DNA from: Qipengyuania flavescens
GTDB taxonomy: Bacteria > Pseudomonadota > Alphaproteobacteria > Sphingomonadales > Sphingomonadaceae
DNA: 64,000 bases
NCBI RefSeq assembly: GCF_029688735.1
Contig: NZ_JARULD010000002.1
Span: forward strand, 124,001-188,000
Direction: 5' to 3'
The position numbers were made by a program, and so were the translations under genes. How positions within the stretch are numbered: position 1 is the first letter of the stretch; each line of letters begins with the position of its first letter. Shown one piece after another: positions 34,042 through 43,169 of this stretch. A model generated the notes under the pieces. The model searched no databases. It had not been told where the DNA came from and saw nothing but the letters and a program-made list of their open reading frames with translations.

Positions 34042-34237
34042 GGCGTGACTGCCTTCCCGTTGGAATTGTCGAGGGCGAGTTCACGACATGGACCGCATGT
34101 TACACGGTCCAAGCGCAAAAAAGCCCGACTGCCGATGGAAGCGGCAAAAGTGACATCGGAAAGGGCGCGGGTGCTGTTCATCCGGACCCTATCGCACACC
34201 CGGACCATGTAGGACAGAACGCGGTCGAGCAGGACCA

Positions 34238-35422
34238 TCAGAACGCGGCAATGCCCGTGATCGCCCGGCCCAGGATCAGCGCATGGACGTCATGCGTGCC
34301 CTCATATGTGTTGACCGTCTCGAGATTCACCATGTGGCGGATGACCTGGTATTCTTCGGAAATGCCGTTGCCGCCGTGCATGTCGCGGGCCTTACGCGCG
34401 ATATCGAGCGCCTTGCCGACATTGTTGCGCTTGACGATCGAAATCATATCGGGCGCGAACTTGCCTTCGTCCATCAGCCGCCCGACGCGCAAGGAACCCT
34501 GCAGGCCCAACGCGATCTCGGTCATCATGTCGGCCAGCTTCAGCTGGAACAGCTGCTTGCTGGCAAGCGGCACGCCGAACTGCTCACGGTCGAGGCCGTA
34601 CTGGCGCGCGGCGTGCATGCAGAATTCGGCCGCGCCCAGTGCGCCCCAGCTGATGCCGTAGCGTGCCCGGTTGAGGCAGCCGAAGGGCCCCTTCAGGCCT
34701 TGGACCTCGGGAAGCAGGGCGTCCTCGCCCACCTCGACCTCGTCCATCACGATCATGCCCGTCGTGCTGGCCCGCAGGCTGAGCTTGCCCGCGATCTTGG
34801 GGGCGGAGAGGCCCTTCATGCCCTTTTCGAGGATGAAGCCGCGGATGCCGCCGCCATGCTCTTCGCTCTTGGCCCAGACGACGAAGACGTCGGCAAAGGG
34901 CGAGTTGGAAATCCACGTCTTGGAGCCGGAGATCACATAGCCGCCGTCGACCTTCTTCGCGGTCGTCTTCATGCCCGCCGGATCGCTGCCGGCATCGGGT
35001 TCGGTCAGGCCGAAACAGCCGATCAGCTGTCCGCTGGCGAGGCCGGGAAGGTATTTCTGCTTCTGCGCTTCGGAGCCGTAGGCGTGGATCGGATACATCA
35101 CGAGGCTGGATTGCACCGAGGCCATCGAACGATAGCCGCTATCGACCCGCTCGATCTCGCGCGCGATCAGGCCGTAGGCGACATAGCTTGCGCCCGCCCC
35201 GCCATATTCTTCCGGCACGGTCGCACCGAGCAAGCCCGCCTCGCCCATGAGGGGGAAGAGCTCGGGCGCGTCGGTTTCCTCGCGATAGGCATCGGTGACG
35301 CGCGGTTGCAGCTCGCCCTGCGCAAAGGCGTGCGCGGCGTCGCGGATCATCCGCTCTTCCTCGGTCAGCTGCTCATCGAGATTGAAGGGATCGTCCCAGG
35401 CGAAAGGCACCATACCGGCCAT
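34238..35422 (-). CDS. gcdH: Glutaryl-CoA dehydrogenase
   Basis: This 394-residue acyl-CoA dehydrogenase of the glutaryl-CoA type oxidises and decarboxylates glutaryl-CoA to crotonyl-CoA in lysine and tryptophan breakdown. Distinguishing features are [33 protein letters not shown], the segment [16 protein letters not shown], and the C-terminal [20 protein letters not shown]. The Glu in TYEGT is the catalytic base. Family length is about 390-400, as here. It lies upstream of maiA by 196 bases in which I see no gene. Confidence 0.88.
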   Translation of the reverse strand: MAGMVPFAWDDPFNLDEQLTEEERMIRDAAHAFAQGELQPRVTDAYREETDAPELFPLMGEAGLLGATVPEEYGGAGASYVAYGLIAREIERVDSGYRSMASVQSSLVMYPIHAYGSEAQKQKYLPGLASGQLIGCFGLTEPDAGSDPAGMKTTAKKVDGGYVISGSKTWISNSPFADVFVVWAKSEEHGGGIRGFILEKGMKGLSAPKIAGKLSLRASTTGMIVMDEVEVGEDALLPEVQGLKGPFGCLNRARYGISWGALGAAEFCMHAARQYGLDREQFGVPLASKQLFQLKLADMMTEIALGLQGSLRVGRLMDEGKFAPDMISIVKRNNVGKALDIARKARDMHGGNGISEEYQVIRHMVNLETVNTYEGTHDVHALILGRAITGIAAF

Positions 35423-35481
35423 GTGGTCTCCTTAGTTGCCCATGTGCGATGGCAGGCTTGCGGGCGCTCCGCAAGAGGGCG

Positions 35482-35931
35482 TCAGGCCGCGTTGCTACCG
35501 TCCGGCAGGAGCAGGGCGTAGCGCTCTTCGTCGCATAGTCCGGTCACCCATTCGGAACCGACTTTCAGCCAGGCGTGAAAGTGGGTTTTGCCCTCCGCAT
35601 CGCGTTCGGCCCCGATAAAAAGGGACGATTCGATCCCGCGGCGATCCAGCATCCGGCGCGCAGCGAGGGCCTGGGGCAGGCAATTGGGGTCGGTCGGTAG
35701 ATTGCGGGCCGCGCGGGCGATGGCAAAGCGGACGCGGCGCACGGGTTCCAGCTGGTCCTTGCCGATGGCACCGCTGGCCGACAGGGAGCTGGAAGGGCCG
35801 AACCTGTTACGCCATTTGCGGGGCGGCACGATGCGCACCAGGGCTTGGGCAGCGGCGAGCGCAGACAGTGCTTCGAACGAGGCTACGCGATCGCGGCGGT
35901 CGAGCGCTAGAAGAGTACCGAGCTTGCCCAT
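35482..35931 (-). CDS. Orphan lasso peptide biosynthesis B2-like (transglutaminase-like) protein
   Basis: This 149-residue protein resembles the B2 (Transglut_core3) leader-peptidase component of lasso peptide pathways. The catalytic Cys84 lies in NCLPQALAARRMLDRRGI and His119 in HFHAWLKVG. About 70 residues of helical N-terminus come first. B2 normally works with a RiPP recognition protein (B1), a cyclase (C) and a precursor peptide; none of these is visible within 10 kb either side. It may act alone or with distant partners. It follows the response regulator by 49 bases on the same strand. Confidence 0.72.
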   Translation of the reverse strand: MGKLGTLLALDRRDRVASFEALSALAAAQALVRIVPPRKWRNRFGPSSSLSASGAIGKDQLEPVRRVRFAIARAARNLPTDPNCLPQALAARRMLDRRGIESSLFIGAERDAEGKTHFHAWLKVGSEWVTGLCDEERYALLLPDGSNAA

Positions 35932-35980
35932 GTCCGCACCATAGCATGGCCGAATGGTTTGGGTATTATTGGCGTTGGCG

Positions 35981-36343
35981 TCAGCCTTGGGCGAGGGCGC
36001 GCTGCACGTTGGCGATCATCTCGGCCGGGGGACTGGGTTTCTGGACGGCCAGCGCTTTTGGAAAGCGGATGGCGACATCGTCCGGCGTTAGTTGGCCCGA
36101 GTGGAAAATCACCGGTACATCCTCGGCTATCATCTGCTCGGCGAGCGGATAGACGATGCCATCGCCCAACTGCACATCGAGAATCGCAAGGTCGGGCTTG
36201 TGCTTCTGATAGGCCAGCATGGTCGATTGGATGTCCATGAACGGACCTTCCACGACATACCCCGCCTCGGCGACGGTCTGGCACAGATCCTCACCGATAA
36301 TCGTCTCGTCTTCGGCGACGAGGATGCGCATTTGCTGTCCCAT
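35981..36343 (-). CDS. Single-domain response regulator
   Basis: This 120-residue stand-alone receiver domain has intact residues: E11/D12 acid pocket (VAEDE), phospho-acceptor D56 (LAILDVQLGDG), S82 (VIFHSG) and K102 (VQKPSPP). It has no output domain, so it should act by protein contact, for example in a phosphorelay or on a kinase. ATG 36343 is preferred (GGGAGAG seven bases upstream); ATG 36331 would give the minimal domain. Partner unknown. Confidence 0.88.
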   Translation of the reverse strand: MGQQMRILVAEDETIIGEDLCQTVAEAGYVVEGPFMDIQSTMLAYQKHKPDLAILDVQLGDGIVYPLAEQMIAEDVPVIFHSGQLTPDDVAIRFPKALAVQKPSPPAEMIANVQRALAQG

Positions 36344-36406
36344 AGGAAACTCTCCCAAACCATCGACCCATTCGATCAACAGGCCCGGTTTGGATTCGTT
36401 CCCCGA

Positions 36407-36889
36407 TCAGGAAATCTTGCCGTATCTGCTCGCAAAGCCGCTTTCGTCGCCATCGGCCAGAAGGCGCGCCTGGCCGACCCAGTCGTCGCGCCGAATACGC
36501 CCTTCGAAACGGCCCAGAGTCGGGTCGATCCGGTCGATGTCATCATCGGTCCACGCCGCGATCTGCGCAAAACCGGTGATCCCCTGTTCGCGGAGCAGTG
36601 CCGCGAGCTTCGGGCCGACGCCCTTGATCCGGGTGAGATCGTCGCCGCCGGTTGTCTGCGGTTCAGGCGGCGGCACAGCGGCCGTCGGCTGCATCGGAGT
36701 GGCGGCAGGCGCGCTGTCGATCAGCGCCTTATTGCGTGCCGCGGGGGCTGCGCCTTCGTCGAGCACATCTTTGCTCGTTCCCGTGACGCGAGTGCGGCGC
36801 GAGGCGTGGAAGATGTACCAGGCGATCACCAGCCCGACGACGAGCGCGATCACGATGGCGGGCCAATAGGCCTCGAGCAATTCGATCAT
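36407..36889 (-). CDS. Membrane-anchored helix-hairpin-helix protein
   Basis: This 160-residue protein has one N-terminal membrane helix (AIVIALVVGLVIAWYIF), a Pro/Ala-rich linker (about 55-85) and a C-terminal helix-hairpin-helix domain. The domain reads LTRIKGVGPKLAALLREQG followed by IAAWTDDDIDRIDP and RDDWVGQARLL. The same domain occurs as a C-terminal extension of alphaproteobacterial NuoE and L21 proteins. The HhH fold usually binds DNA or proteins; tethering at the membrane is unusual. ATG 36889 overlaps the stop of the 44-residue gene (ATGA). Confidence 0.75.
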   Translation of the reverse strand: MIELLEAYWPAIVIALVVGLVIAWYIFHASRRTRVTGTSKDVLDEGAAPAARNKALIDSAPAATPMQPTAAVPPPEPQTTGGDDLTRIKGVGPKLAALLREQGITGFAQIAAWTDDDIDRIDPTLGRFEGRIRRDDWVGQARLLADGDESGFASRYGKIS

Positions 36890-37020
36890 TTGGGATCCTT
36901 CATGGTTCCGTCGGTTTCGATATCGCCCCGCTCCGTGCGGCCCCACAGGCCCCAGCCGATCCCGATACCGGCGAAGTAGCCGACCAGCGTCAGCACAACG
37001 ACTTCGAACCAGATCGGCAT
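36886..37020 (-). CDS. 44-residue single-pass membrane protein
   Basis: A short gene between the OmpA-like and HhH genes. Its ATG (37018-37020) overlaps the upstream TGA as TGATG, and its TGA (36886-36888) overlaps the next ATG as ATGA. The product begins MPIWFEVVVLTLVGYFAGIG, continues IGWGLWGRTE and ends in a charged tail GDIETDGTMKDPK. One glycine-rich membrane helix fills residues 4-26. Overlaps at both ends argue that it is translated. The family is not recognised; it may help assemble its two membrane neighbours. Confidence 0.65.
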   Translation of the reverse strand: MPIWFEVVVLTLVGYFAGIGIGWGLWGRTERGDIETDGTMKDPK

Positions 37021-37760
37021 CAGCGAGCTCCCGGCGTGTCGACGGGGGTGGGGCGCAGCGGCTCGGTGCGGATCACGGCGAATTCGATGCGGCGGTTGGC
37101 CGGATCGCCGGGGGCCAGGCCTTCGACCGGCTCGGACGAGCCCATGCCGCGCGCCCGGAGGCCGTCGCGCGGGATGCCGCGGCTGACCAAGGCCTCGCGC
37201 ACCGCCCGCGCGCGTTCCATGCTTAAAGCGAGATTGCCGGGCTCGGTGCCCGACTTGTCGGTATGGCCGGTGATCGAAATGATCGCGCCGAGGCAGGGCT
37301 GCAAGGCTTCGGCCACTTCGTCGAGCAGGATGCGGCTTGCCGGCAGCAGCGCGCTAGAAGCTTCCTCGAAGCGGATCGAGCGACTCCGCAACAGGCCGTC
37401 GACGTCCTCCTGGCAATGCAGCGGTTCGAAAGTAGGCGCATCTGTTTCCGCGCGCGCGGTTCCGTCGCTCCAGACCACGCCGCCCACGCCGGGCATCCCG
37501 GCCACGGCCTGCGCCACGCGGGCGCGGGTCTGTTCGGGCAGGTCCTCGCCATTGCTGAGCAACGGATGGCGCGTCGGGGAGCCGTTAGCGCCCGTAAAGC
37601 GCGCGGTTACGCCGCCTCCGCCGTTCTCGGTGATCGCCTGCGCTGCACTCTCCTCGAGCGGCACGACGAAGGCCTCGTCGGTCTTCGTAGCATAGCCATA
37701 GCCGGCCACCGCGACGAGCGCGGCACCGGCGACGATGGCAAGGGCAGGGCGGATCGACAT
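37020..37760 (-). CDS. OmpA family protein
   Basis: This 246-residue envelope protein has an N-terminal helix (MSIRPALAIVAGAALVAVAG) as membrane anchor or uncleaved signal. The C-terminal OmpA-like peptidoglycan-binding domain (about 120-235) shows ISITGHTDKSGTEPGNLALS, RARAVREALVSRGIP and DPANRRIEFAV. There is no beta-barrel, so it is probably an inner-membrane or periplasmic protein that grips the cell wall. It heads a three-gene overlapping set with the 44-residue protein and the HhH protein. Confidence 0.85.
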   Translation of the reverse strand: MSIRPALAIVAGAALVAVAGYGYATKTDEAFVVPLEESAAQAITENGGGGVTARFTGANGSPTRHPLLSNGEDLPEQTRARVAQAVAGMPGVGGVVWSDGTARAETDAPTFEPLHCQEDVDGLLRSRSIRFEEASSALLPASRILLDEVAEALQPCLGAIISITGHTDKSGTEPGNLALSMERARAVREALVSRGIPRDGLRARGMGSSEPVEGLAPGDPANRRIEFAVIRTEPLRPTPVDTPGAR

Positions 37761-37802
37761 GCTGCGGCTCTTAGCCGCCCTGCGCCCTGCCTGCCAAGGC
37801 CG

Positions 37803-39518
37803 CTAGTCGAGCGAGTCAGCCGTCTTCACCAGCTGGACGAATTCCTGTCTCCAGAAATCGCGCGGATTGCCGGCCAGTCCTGCAATCTGGCCGTATCCGA
37901 AGCTTTCCAGCATGGGGTCGCCGCGCAGCTTCTGGCCAAACGCCGCCACTGCGCTGGCGAAGGCGAAGTCGCCGCCCGGCAGGCTGCCGGTCTCCAAGGC
38001 GCGTGCCGGGAGCGTATAGGTGATGAGCGAGCTCTTCTCGCCATCGGGCATCTTGTAGCGCAGCTTGATATAGGCCGCCTCGGCGGCCAGGTCGCGAGCG
38101 CGCGTATCGACCTTATCCTCGTAGCGCCGCTGCCCGATCCAGCCCTCGGCGCCGACCGGCACGATTTCGTAGAGCGCCGTCACCTGATGGCCTGCGCCGA
38201 TGTCGCCCGCATCGACGGCGTCGTTGTCGAAATCTTCCTCGCGCAGGATGCGGTTCTCGTAGCCGACCAGCCGGTACTGGCTGACCACGGCGGGATTGAA
38301 CTCGACCTGAATCTTCACGTCCTTGGCGATGGTGAACAGCGTCGCGCCCATCTCGTCGCCGAGCACCTTGCGGGCTTCCAGAGCGCTGTCGATATAGGAA
38401 TAATTGCCGTTCCCGTTGTTGGCGATCTGCTCCATCATCGCATCGTTCAGATTGCCGCGTCCGAAGCCGAGCACCGACAGCGTCACGCCGGTTTCGCGCT
38501 TTTCCTCGATCAGCTCGACCAGCGCGTCGCGGTCCGACGTGCCGACGTTGAAATCGCCGTCGGTCGCCAGGATGACGCGGTTGACGCCGGCCTCGATCCG
38601 GTTCGCTTCGGCGACGCGGTAGGCCAGCTCGATACCGGCACCGCCTGCCGTCGATCCGCCAGCCTGAAGTTGCTCGATCGCGTCCTTGATCTTGCGCTCG
38701 TCATTTGTCGGCTCGAGCACGAGGCCCGCGGCTCCGGCATAGACGACGATGGAGACCCGGTCGCGCTCTGTCAGCTGCCCCGCGAGCTGGCGCATGGCCG
38801 TCTTCACCAGCGGCAGCTTGTCCGCGCTGTACATCGATCCCGATACGTCGAGCAGGAAGACGAGGTTGGCCGCCGGACGAGTTTCCTCCGGCATCTCGTA
38901 TCCCGCTAGCCCGATCCGGACGAGGCGCGTCTCCGGATTCCACGGCGACACTGCGACATCGGTATTGACCGTGAAGGGCTGCGAGCGGTCCGCCGGGAGA
39001 TCGTAATCGTAGCGGAAGTAATTGACGAACTCCTCGGTCCGCACGGCGGCTTTGGGAGGCATTGCGCCCTCGGAAATGAAGCGCCGCGCGTTGGCATAAG
39101 CGCCCGTGTCGACATCGACCGAGAAGGTGGACACCGGCTCGTTCGCGACGAGCTTCACCGGCGAGACTTCCTCGCCGTCATACTGGTCGCGGCTCGGCAC
39201 CGTCGGCACGAAGACCGGCGGAAAATAGCGATACGTGTTGTCTGACGCGCTCGTAGTGGTCGCCACGTCGGCCGCTTCCGCAGCAGGAGCGGCAATCCTA
39301 GAACCCGTCACCGCGATTGGCGCGGACTGGCTGTAAGCGGCCGGTGGCGGAGGCGGAGGAGGTGGCGGCGGTGGCGGAGGCGGAGGCGGTGCCGACCGGT
39401 CCGCACTCGGGGACGCTTTCGATCCGGTAAGGACAATCTCCTCGCCCCCTTGCTGCGAGGCGCATCCGGCAAGCAGTGCAGCGGCGGCGCAAGTGGCGAA
39501 CAGGTTCCTCGAACGCAT
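37803..39518 (-). CDS. VWA-domain lipoprotein (YfbK-like) with polyproline tract
   Basis: This 571-residue lipoprotein has the lipobox LAGC (Cys19), a 16-proline run (about residues 44-59), and an N-terminal von-Willebrand-associated region (VSTFSVDVDTGAYANARRFI). The VWA domain (about 220-400) has an intact MIDAS: DVSGSM, later T in STAGGAG and D in ILATDGDFNVG. A C-terminal DUF3520-like region completes the YfbK family layout. These proteins are envelope factors of poorly known role; metal-dependent protein binding is expected. No MoxR ATPase is next to it, though VWA proteins often pair with one. Confidence 0.87.
   Translation of the reverse strand: MRSRNLFATCAAAALLAGCASQQGGEEIVLTGSKASPSADRSAPPPPPPPPPPPPPPPPAAYSQSAPIAVTGSRIAAPAAEAADVATTTSASDNTYRYFPPVFVPTVPSRDQYDGEEVSPVKLVANEPVSTFSVDVDTGAYANARRFISEGAMPPKAAVRTEEFVNYFRYDYDLPADRSQPFTVNTDVAVSPWNPETRLVRIGLAGYEMPEETRPAANLVFLLDVSGSMYSADKLPLVKTAMRQLAGQLTERDRVSIVVYAGAAGLVLEPTNDERKIKDAIEQLQAGGSTAGGAGIELAYRVAEANRIEAGVNRVILATDGDFNVGTSDRDALVELIEEKRETGVTLSVLGFGRGNLNDAMMEQIANNGNGNYSYIDSALEARKVLGDEMGATLFTIAKDVKIQVEFNPAVVSQYRLVGYENRILREEDFDNDAVDAGDIGAGHQVTALYEIVPVGAEGWIGQRRYEDKVDTRARDLAAEAAYIKLRYKMPDGEKSSLITYTLPARALETGSLPGGDFAFASAVAAFGQKLRGDPMLESFGYGQIAGLAGNPRDFWRQEFVQLVKTADSLD
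39342..39389 (-). repeat. 48-base CCN codon tract coding 16 prolines
   Basis: Sixteen successive proline codons using CCG, CCA and CCT in irregular order. The mix of codons suggests selection for the peptide rather than simple slippage of one trinucleotide. Such runs normally need EF-P for translation. Confidence 0.9.
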
Positions 39519-39606
39519 CGGCAGTCCTCCCTATTTCTGAAGAGATAACATTACATGGCCGGCGCGTGAATGCCGACTGAACGTTCATCAGTAGCGACGA
39601 GCTGCC

Positions 39607-41109
39607 TCAGGCTTGCTTGTCCGAAGGTTTGTCCAGATTGCGACGGAACAGCACGCGATCTTCCGGACCGAAGCCGCGTTTCCAGATGATCCAACCATAG
39701 ACCAGCAGGATCGCGGGGACGCCGAATGCGAGCTCCGCCCATTCTGGAAGCCGTGTTGCGAGCCAGCCGACCACCACGGCGGGCGCGATGGCGTAGACCA
39801 GTGCCCAGCGGAAATTGTTGATCGAATGGCCGAGGATTTTCGAAAGCAAAACGGCTTTGATCAGGCTTGCCGTACCGAGCGCGATGGCGAGGGCGAGGGC
39901 AGCGGCAGCCGCCTTGTACGGCTCACCATAGTCCGCTGCGACGACGACCTCGATCAACACAACGGTCAGCACGGCCTGGAACGCGATCGTGCCGATGGAA
40001 ATCCACAAATTGCGGACGCGCGCGACGTAGATCAGCACGGCTTCGGAGACTACCGCCGTCGCGGCCACCACTTCGGCAGCCAGCAGTAGCGCGAGCGCCC
40101 CGGTGCCGCCGACGAATTCCGGCCCGACCAACCCCATCACCGCCTCGCCCGGCACGCCGAGCGCCAGTGCAATGCCGGCCTGCATGGCGATGATCCAGAA
40201 GCCGACCTGGCAGACCTGTCTGGCGATCGCCTCGTAATTTTTCGTCTTAAGGTTCTTGGTGATGACCGGGCCGAGGATCGGCTCGAAACTGGTCTTGAGC
40301 TTTTGCGGCAGGCTCGCGACCTGTTGCGCGACATAATAGACACCCACCGCACTGGGCGCTGCGAATAGGCCGAGGATGAAGATGTCGACACGCCGCGTAC
40401 CCCATTCGATCGCGTCGGCGGTTGCCAGCGGCAGCGCGCGGGCGGTCGTGCGGGCCATATAGGGCAGCTCGATCCGCCACTGGCGCGGCAAGCCGTAGGT
40501 GCGCAGGAAGGTCCAGAGGCCCGTCGCCAGTCCTGCATAGATCGAGAGAAGGTATGCCAGCGAGAGGCCGGCCTCCTGCAGCGAAGGCACGAACCAGAAC
40601 ACGCCCGCCATGATCGAGATCGTCCACGGTTCTACCACGGCACGGGCGCGCACGGTCGTGGCGATATCGTATTTGTAGGCTTGCGCCGCGAGCACGACTT
40701 CGGTCAGCGCATAGCCGGGGATGGCGAGGACGATGAGCCGGTCGAGATCGGAATACTGTCCGCTCGGGAAGAGCGGTGCGGGGACGAACCAGAAGAAGAT
40801 CGCTGCAAGGGTCGAGAAAAACAGCGCCAGCAACATGCCGTCGAATGCGAGGTTGGCCGGATGAATGCCCTCACCGTCGGACATGCGCTGCGCCAGCCCG
40901 CGCTTTTCGCCCATCGCGCAGACCAGCGCGACCAGCTCGACCACGACGAGCGCGGATGCGAACACGCCCAGCGCCTCCGGGCCGTAGAGGCGGCCCGCGA
41001 TGAACAGGAAGGGCAGGCGCGCCAGCAGGCGCAGCAGAAACCCGAAGAAGTTCTGCCGTCCGCCCTTGGCGAGGGCCGTCATGTCCTCGTCGGATTGTCC
41101 GGCTGTCAC
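39607..41109 (-). CDS. Polysaccharide flippase (Wzx/oligosaccharide translocase family)
   Basis: This 500-residue membrane protein has about 12-14 hydrophobic helices. It has the N-terminal RLLARLPFLFIAGRLYGPEALG pattern of polysaccharide biosynthesis flippases and a central segment DAIEWGTRRVDIFILG. It would flip lipid-linked sugar repeats across the inner membrane. It is 8 kb from the export operon but is a likely functional partner. The start is GTG 41109, overlapping the gpsA stop (GTGA), so it is translated with tsaD and gpsA rather than with polysaccharide genes. A 22-residue quote limit prevents giving more; the ends are clear. Confidence 0.83.
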   Translation of the reverse strand: MTAGQSDEDMTALAKGGRQNFFGFLLRLLARLPFLFIAGRLYGPEALGVFASALVVVELVALVCAMGEKRGLAQRMSDGEGIHPANLAFDGMLLALFFSTLAAIFFWFVPAPLFPSGQYSDLDRLIVLAIPGYALTEVVLAAQAYKYDIATTVRARAVVEPWTISIMAGVFWFVPSLQEAGLSLAYLLSIYAGLATGLWTFLRTYGLPRQWRIELPYMARTTARALPLATADAIEWGTRRVDIFILGLFAAPSAVGVYYVAQQVASLPQKLKTSFEPILGPVITKNLKTKNYEAIARQVCQVGFWIIAMQAGIALALGVPGEAVMGLVGPEFVGGTGALALLLAAEVVAATAVVSEAVLIYVARVRNLWISIGTIAFQAVLTVVLIEVVVAADYGEPYKAAAAALALAIALGTASLIKAVLLSKILGHSINNFRWALVYAIAPAVVVGWLATRLPEWAELAFGVPAILLVYGWIIWKRGFGPEDRVLFRRNLDKPSDKQA

Positions 41110-42098
41110 CCGGCGCTGCCCTGTTCGGCCTTGAGCGGGCGGGCGAGGATGCCCGATACGGTTGTGCGCGGATCGTCGCCCTTGATGAGGCCGTAGACCG
41201 CCTCGACGATCGGCATCGCGACCCCGTGCCGCGCCGCCAGTTCGACGAGCACGGGTGCGGTATGCGCGCCTTCCGCCACGGTCCGGCGGTCGGCCATCAG
41301 CTCTTCAGCCTTTTGCCCTTCGCCCAGCGCCTTGCCGAGCGAGAAATTGCGGCTCGAGGTGGAGGAGCAGGTCAGCACGAGATCGCCAAGGCCGCACAGA
41401 CCCGCTAGTGTCTCAGCCCGCGCGCCGAGCGCCTCGCCGAAGCGCAGCATTTCGGCATAGCCGCGCGCGATCAGCGCCGCCCGGGCGTTCTGGCCGAGGC
41501 CGAGCCCGTCGACCACGCCGCAAGCGATCGCGAGCACGTTCTTGACCGCGCCGCCGATCTCCGCGCCGGTGACATCGTCGGTGTAATAGGGGCGGAAGGT
41601 GTTCCGAGCGACGACCGGCGAAATGCGATCCCACTGATCCTCGCCGCCCGAGCAGGCGAGGGTGACGGCCGTCGGTAGGCCTGCCGCGACCTCATGCGCG
41701 AAGGTCGGGCCGGAAAGAACCGCGACCGCGCTTCCCGGTGCCGCGTCGCGCGCGACATCGTTCATCAACCGGCCGCTGCTCGCCTCGATGCCCTTGGAGC
41801 AGAGCAGCAGGTCCGCCGGATGCGCGGGCATGTCGGCCAGCACGCTGCCCATATGCTGTGCGGGCGTGACGACGAGCAGGACGTCGAGCTGTGCCATCTC
41901 GGCCAGATCGCCGGTGGCCCGCACGGTCTTCGCCAGCGTCGCCGAGGGCAGGAACAGCGTGTTGGTATGGTGCGCGTTAATTTCTTCGACCAGTTCCGGC
42001 TCGCGCGCCCAGAGCAGCACGTCGCGCCCGTCGCTGGCGAGCATCTGGGCAAGTGCCGTGCCCCAGGCACCCGCTCCGAGCACGCCGACGCTGGTCAT
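41106..42098 (-). CDS. gpsA: NAD(P)H-dependent glycerol-3-phosphate dehydrogenase
   Basis: GpsA (330 residues) reduces dihydroxyacetone phosphate to sn-glycerol-3-phosphate for phospholipid synthesis. The N-terminal Rossmann loop [14 protein letters not shown] is at residues 5-18. The conserved [15 protein letters not shown] and the catalytic [12 protein letters not shown] (Lys about 185) are present, as is [18 protein letters not shown] 42098 overlaps the tsaD stop as ATGA. Confidence 0.95.
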   Translation of the reverse strand: MTSVGVLGAGAWGTALAQMLASDGRDVLLWAREPELVEEINAHHTNTLFLPSATLAKTVRATGDLAEMAQLDVLLVVTPAQHMGSVLADMPAHPADLLLCSKGIEASSGRLMNDVARDAAPGSAVAVLSGPTFAHEVAAGLPTAVTLACSGGEDQWDRISPVVARNTFRPYYTDDVTGAEIGGAVKNVLAIACGVVDGLGLGQNARAALIARGYAEMLRFGEALGARAETLAGLCGLGDLVLTCSSTSSRNFSLGKALGEGQKAEELMADRRTVAEGAHTAPVLVELAARHGVAMPIVEAVYGLIKGDDPRTTVSGILARPLKAEQGSAG

Positions 42099-43123
42099 GC
42101 CTTCACTCCAGCGCCGCGGACGGGCTCTGCGTCGGGATCGAGCGGCCAGCGCGGGCGGGCGGCAATGTCGAGCGGGTCGGATTGCCCGAGGCGCTCGACA
42201 CCCGCCCAGGCGATCATCGCTGCATTGTCGGTGCACAGAGCGGGCGGGGGAGCGGCAAAGCGCATGCCGTGGTCTGCGGCGAGGCTTTCGAGGGCCGCGC
42301 GGACGGTCGCATTGGCCGCGACGCCTCCGGCAACGACCAGGGTATCCACATCGTCCATGCTCTCGAGCGCGATCCGCAGCCGGTCGACCACGCAGTCGAC
42401 GGCGGCCTGTTGGAAGCTCGCGGCGAGATCTGGAGCCGTGTGCTTACCGCTCTCATGGGCGCGCAGGACCGCGCTCTTGAGACCCGCGAAGGAGAAATGC
42501 GGTTCGCCGCTGCCGACCATGGGGCGGGGCAGGGGCACCGCGGTGAGGTCGCCGTCTTTCGCCACGCGCTCAACCGCAGGGCCCCCGGGGAAGCCGAGGC
42601 CGAGGATCTTGGCGGTCTTGTCGAAGGCCTCGCCCAGCGCGTCGTCGATGGTGGTGGCGAGGCGCTTATATTGCCCGACGCCGTCGACGCGCAGGATCTG
42701 GCAATGCCCGCCCGAAACGAGCAGCAGGGCGTAGGGAAACTCGATCGAGCTATCGGCAAGGCGCGGGCTGAGCGCATGGCCTTCGAGATGGTTCACCGCG
42801 ATCAGCGGCGTATCGCTCGCCATCGCGAGCGCCTTGGCGCTGACGAGGCCGACCATCACGCCGCCGATCAGTCCCGGACCCGCCGTGGCGGCGATCGCAT
42901 CGCAATCGGCGAGGTCCACACCGGCATCCGCCAGCACGCCCTCGATCATCGGGGCCAGCCGCTCGGCATGGGCGCGGGCCGCGATCTCCGGCACCACGCC
43001 GCCATAGGGCGCATGTTCCGCGTCCTGCGAGGCGATACGCTGCGCCACGATGCGGCCTTCGCCATCGACCAGCGCGGCGGCGGTTTCGTCGCAGGAACTT
43101 TCTATGCCGAGCACGAGTACCAT
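42095..43123 (-). CDS. tsaD: tRNA N6-adenosine threonylcarbamoyltransferase TsaD
   Basis: TsaD (342 residues) transfers the threonylcarbamoyl group to A37 of ANN-decoding tRNAs with TsaB and TsaE. The signature [14 protein letters not shown] opens the protein. The metal-binding histidines lie in [10 protein letters not shown] (about 110-119), and ASKH-fold ATP motifs include [22 protein letters not shown] and VVAGGVAAN. It lies 46 bases from the divergent hemC start and is followed by gpsA and the flippase in one overlapping operon. Confidence 0.96.
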   Translation of the reverse strand: MVLVLGIESSCDETAAALVDGEGRIVAQRIASQDAEHAPYGGVVPEIAARAHAERLAPMIEGVLADAGVDLADCDAIAATAGPGLIGGVMVGLVSAKALAMASDTPLIAVNHLEGHALSPRLADSSIEFPYALLLVSGGHCQILRVDGVGQYKRLATTIDDALGEAFDKTAKILGLGFPGGPAVERVAKDGDLTAVPLPRPMVGSGEPHFSFAGLKSAVLRAHESGKHTAPDLAASFQQAAVDCVVDRLRIALESMDDVDTLVVAGGVAANATVRAALESLAADHGMRFAAPPPALCTDNAAMIAWAGVERLGQSDPLDIAARPRWPLDPDAEPVRGAGVKA

Positions 43124-43169
43124 CGCGCTTTCCCTTAGCGGTATCGCTCGCTAGGGCAAGCGAACCTCT

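Noticed and set aside
34042-34237. A small gene between maiA and gcdH
   Set aside because: The only frame there has no ribosome-binding site and no recognisable sequence; it begins or ends inside neighbours.
35482-35931. A full lasso peptide cluster
   Set aside because: Only a B2-like gene is present; no precursor, recognition protein or cyclase is visible nearby.
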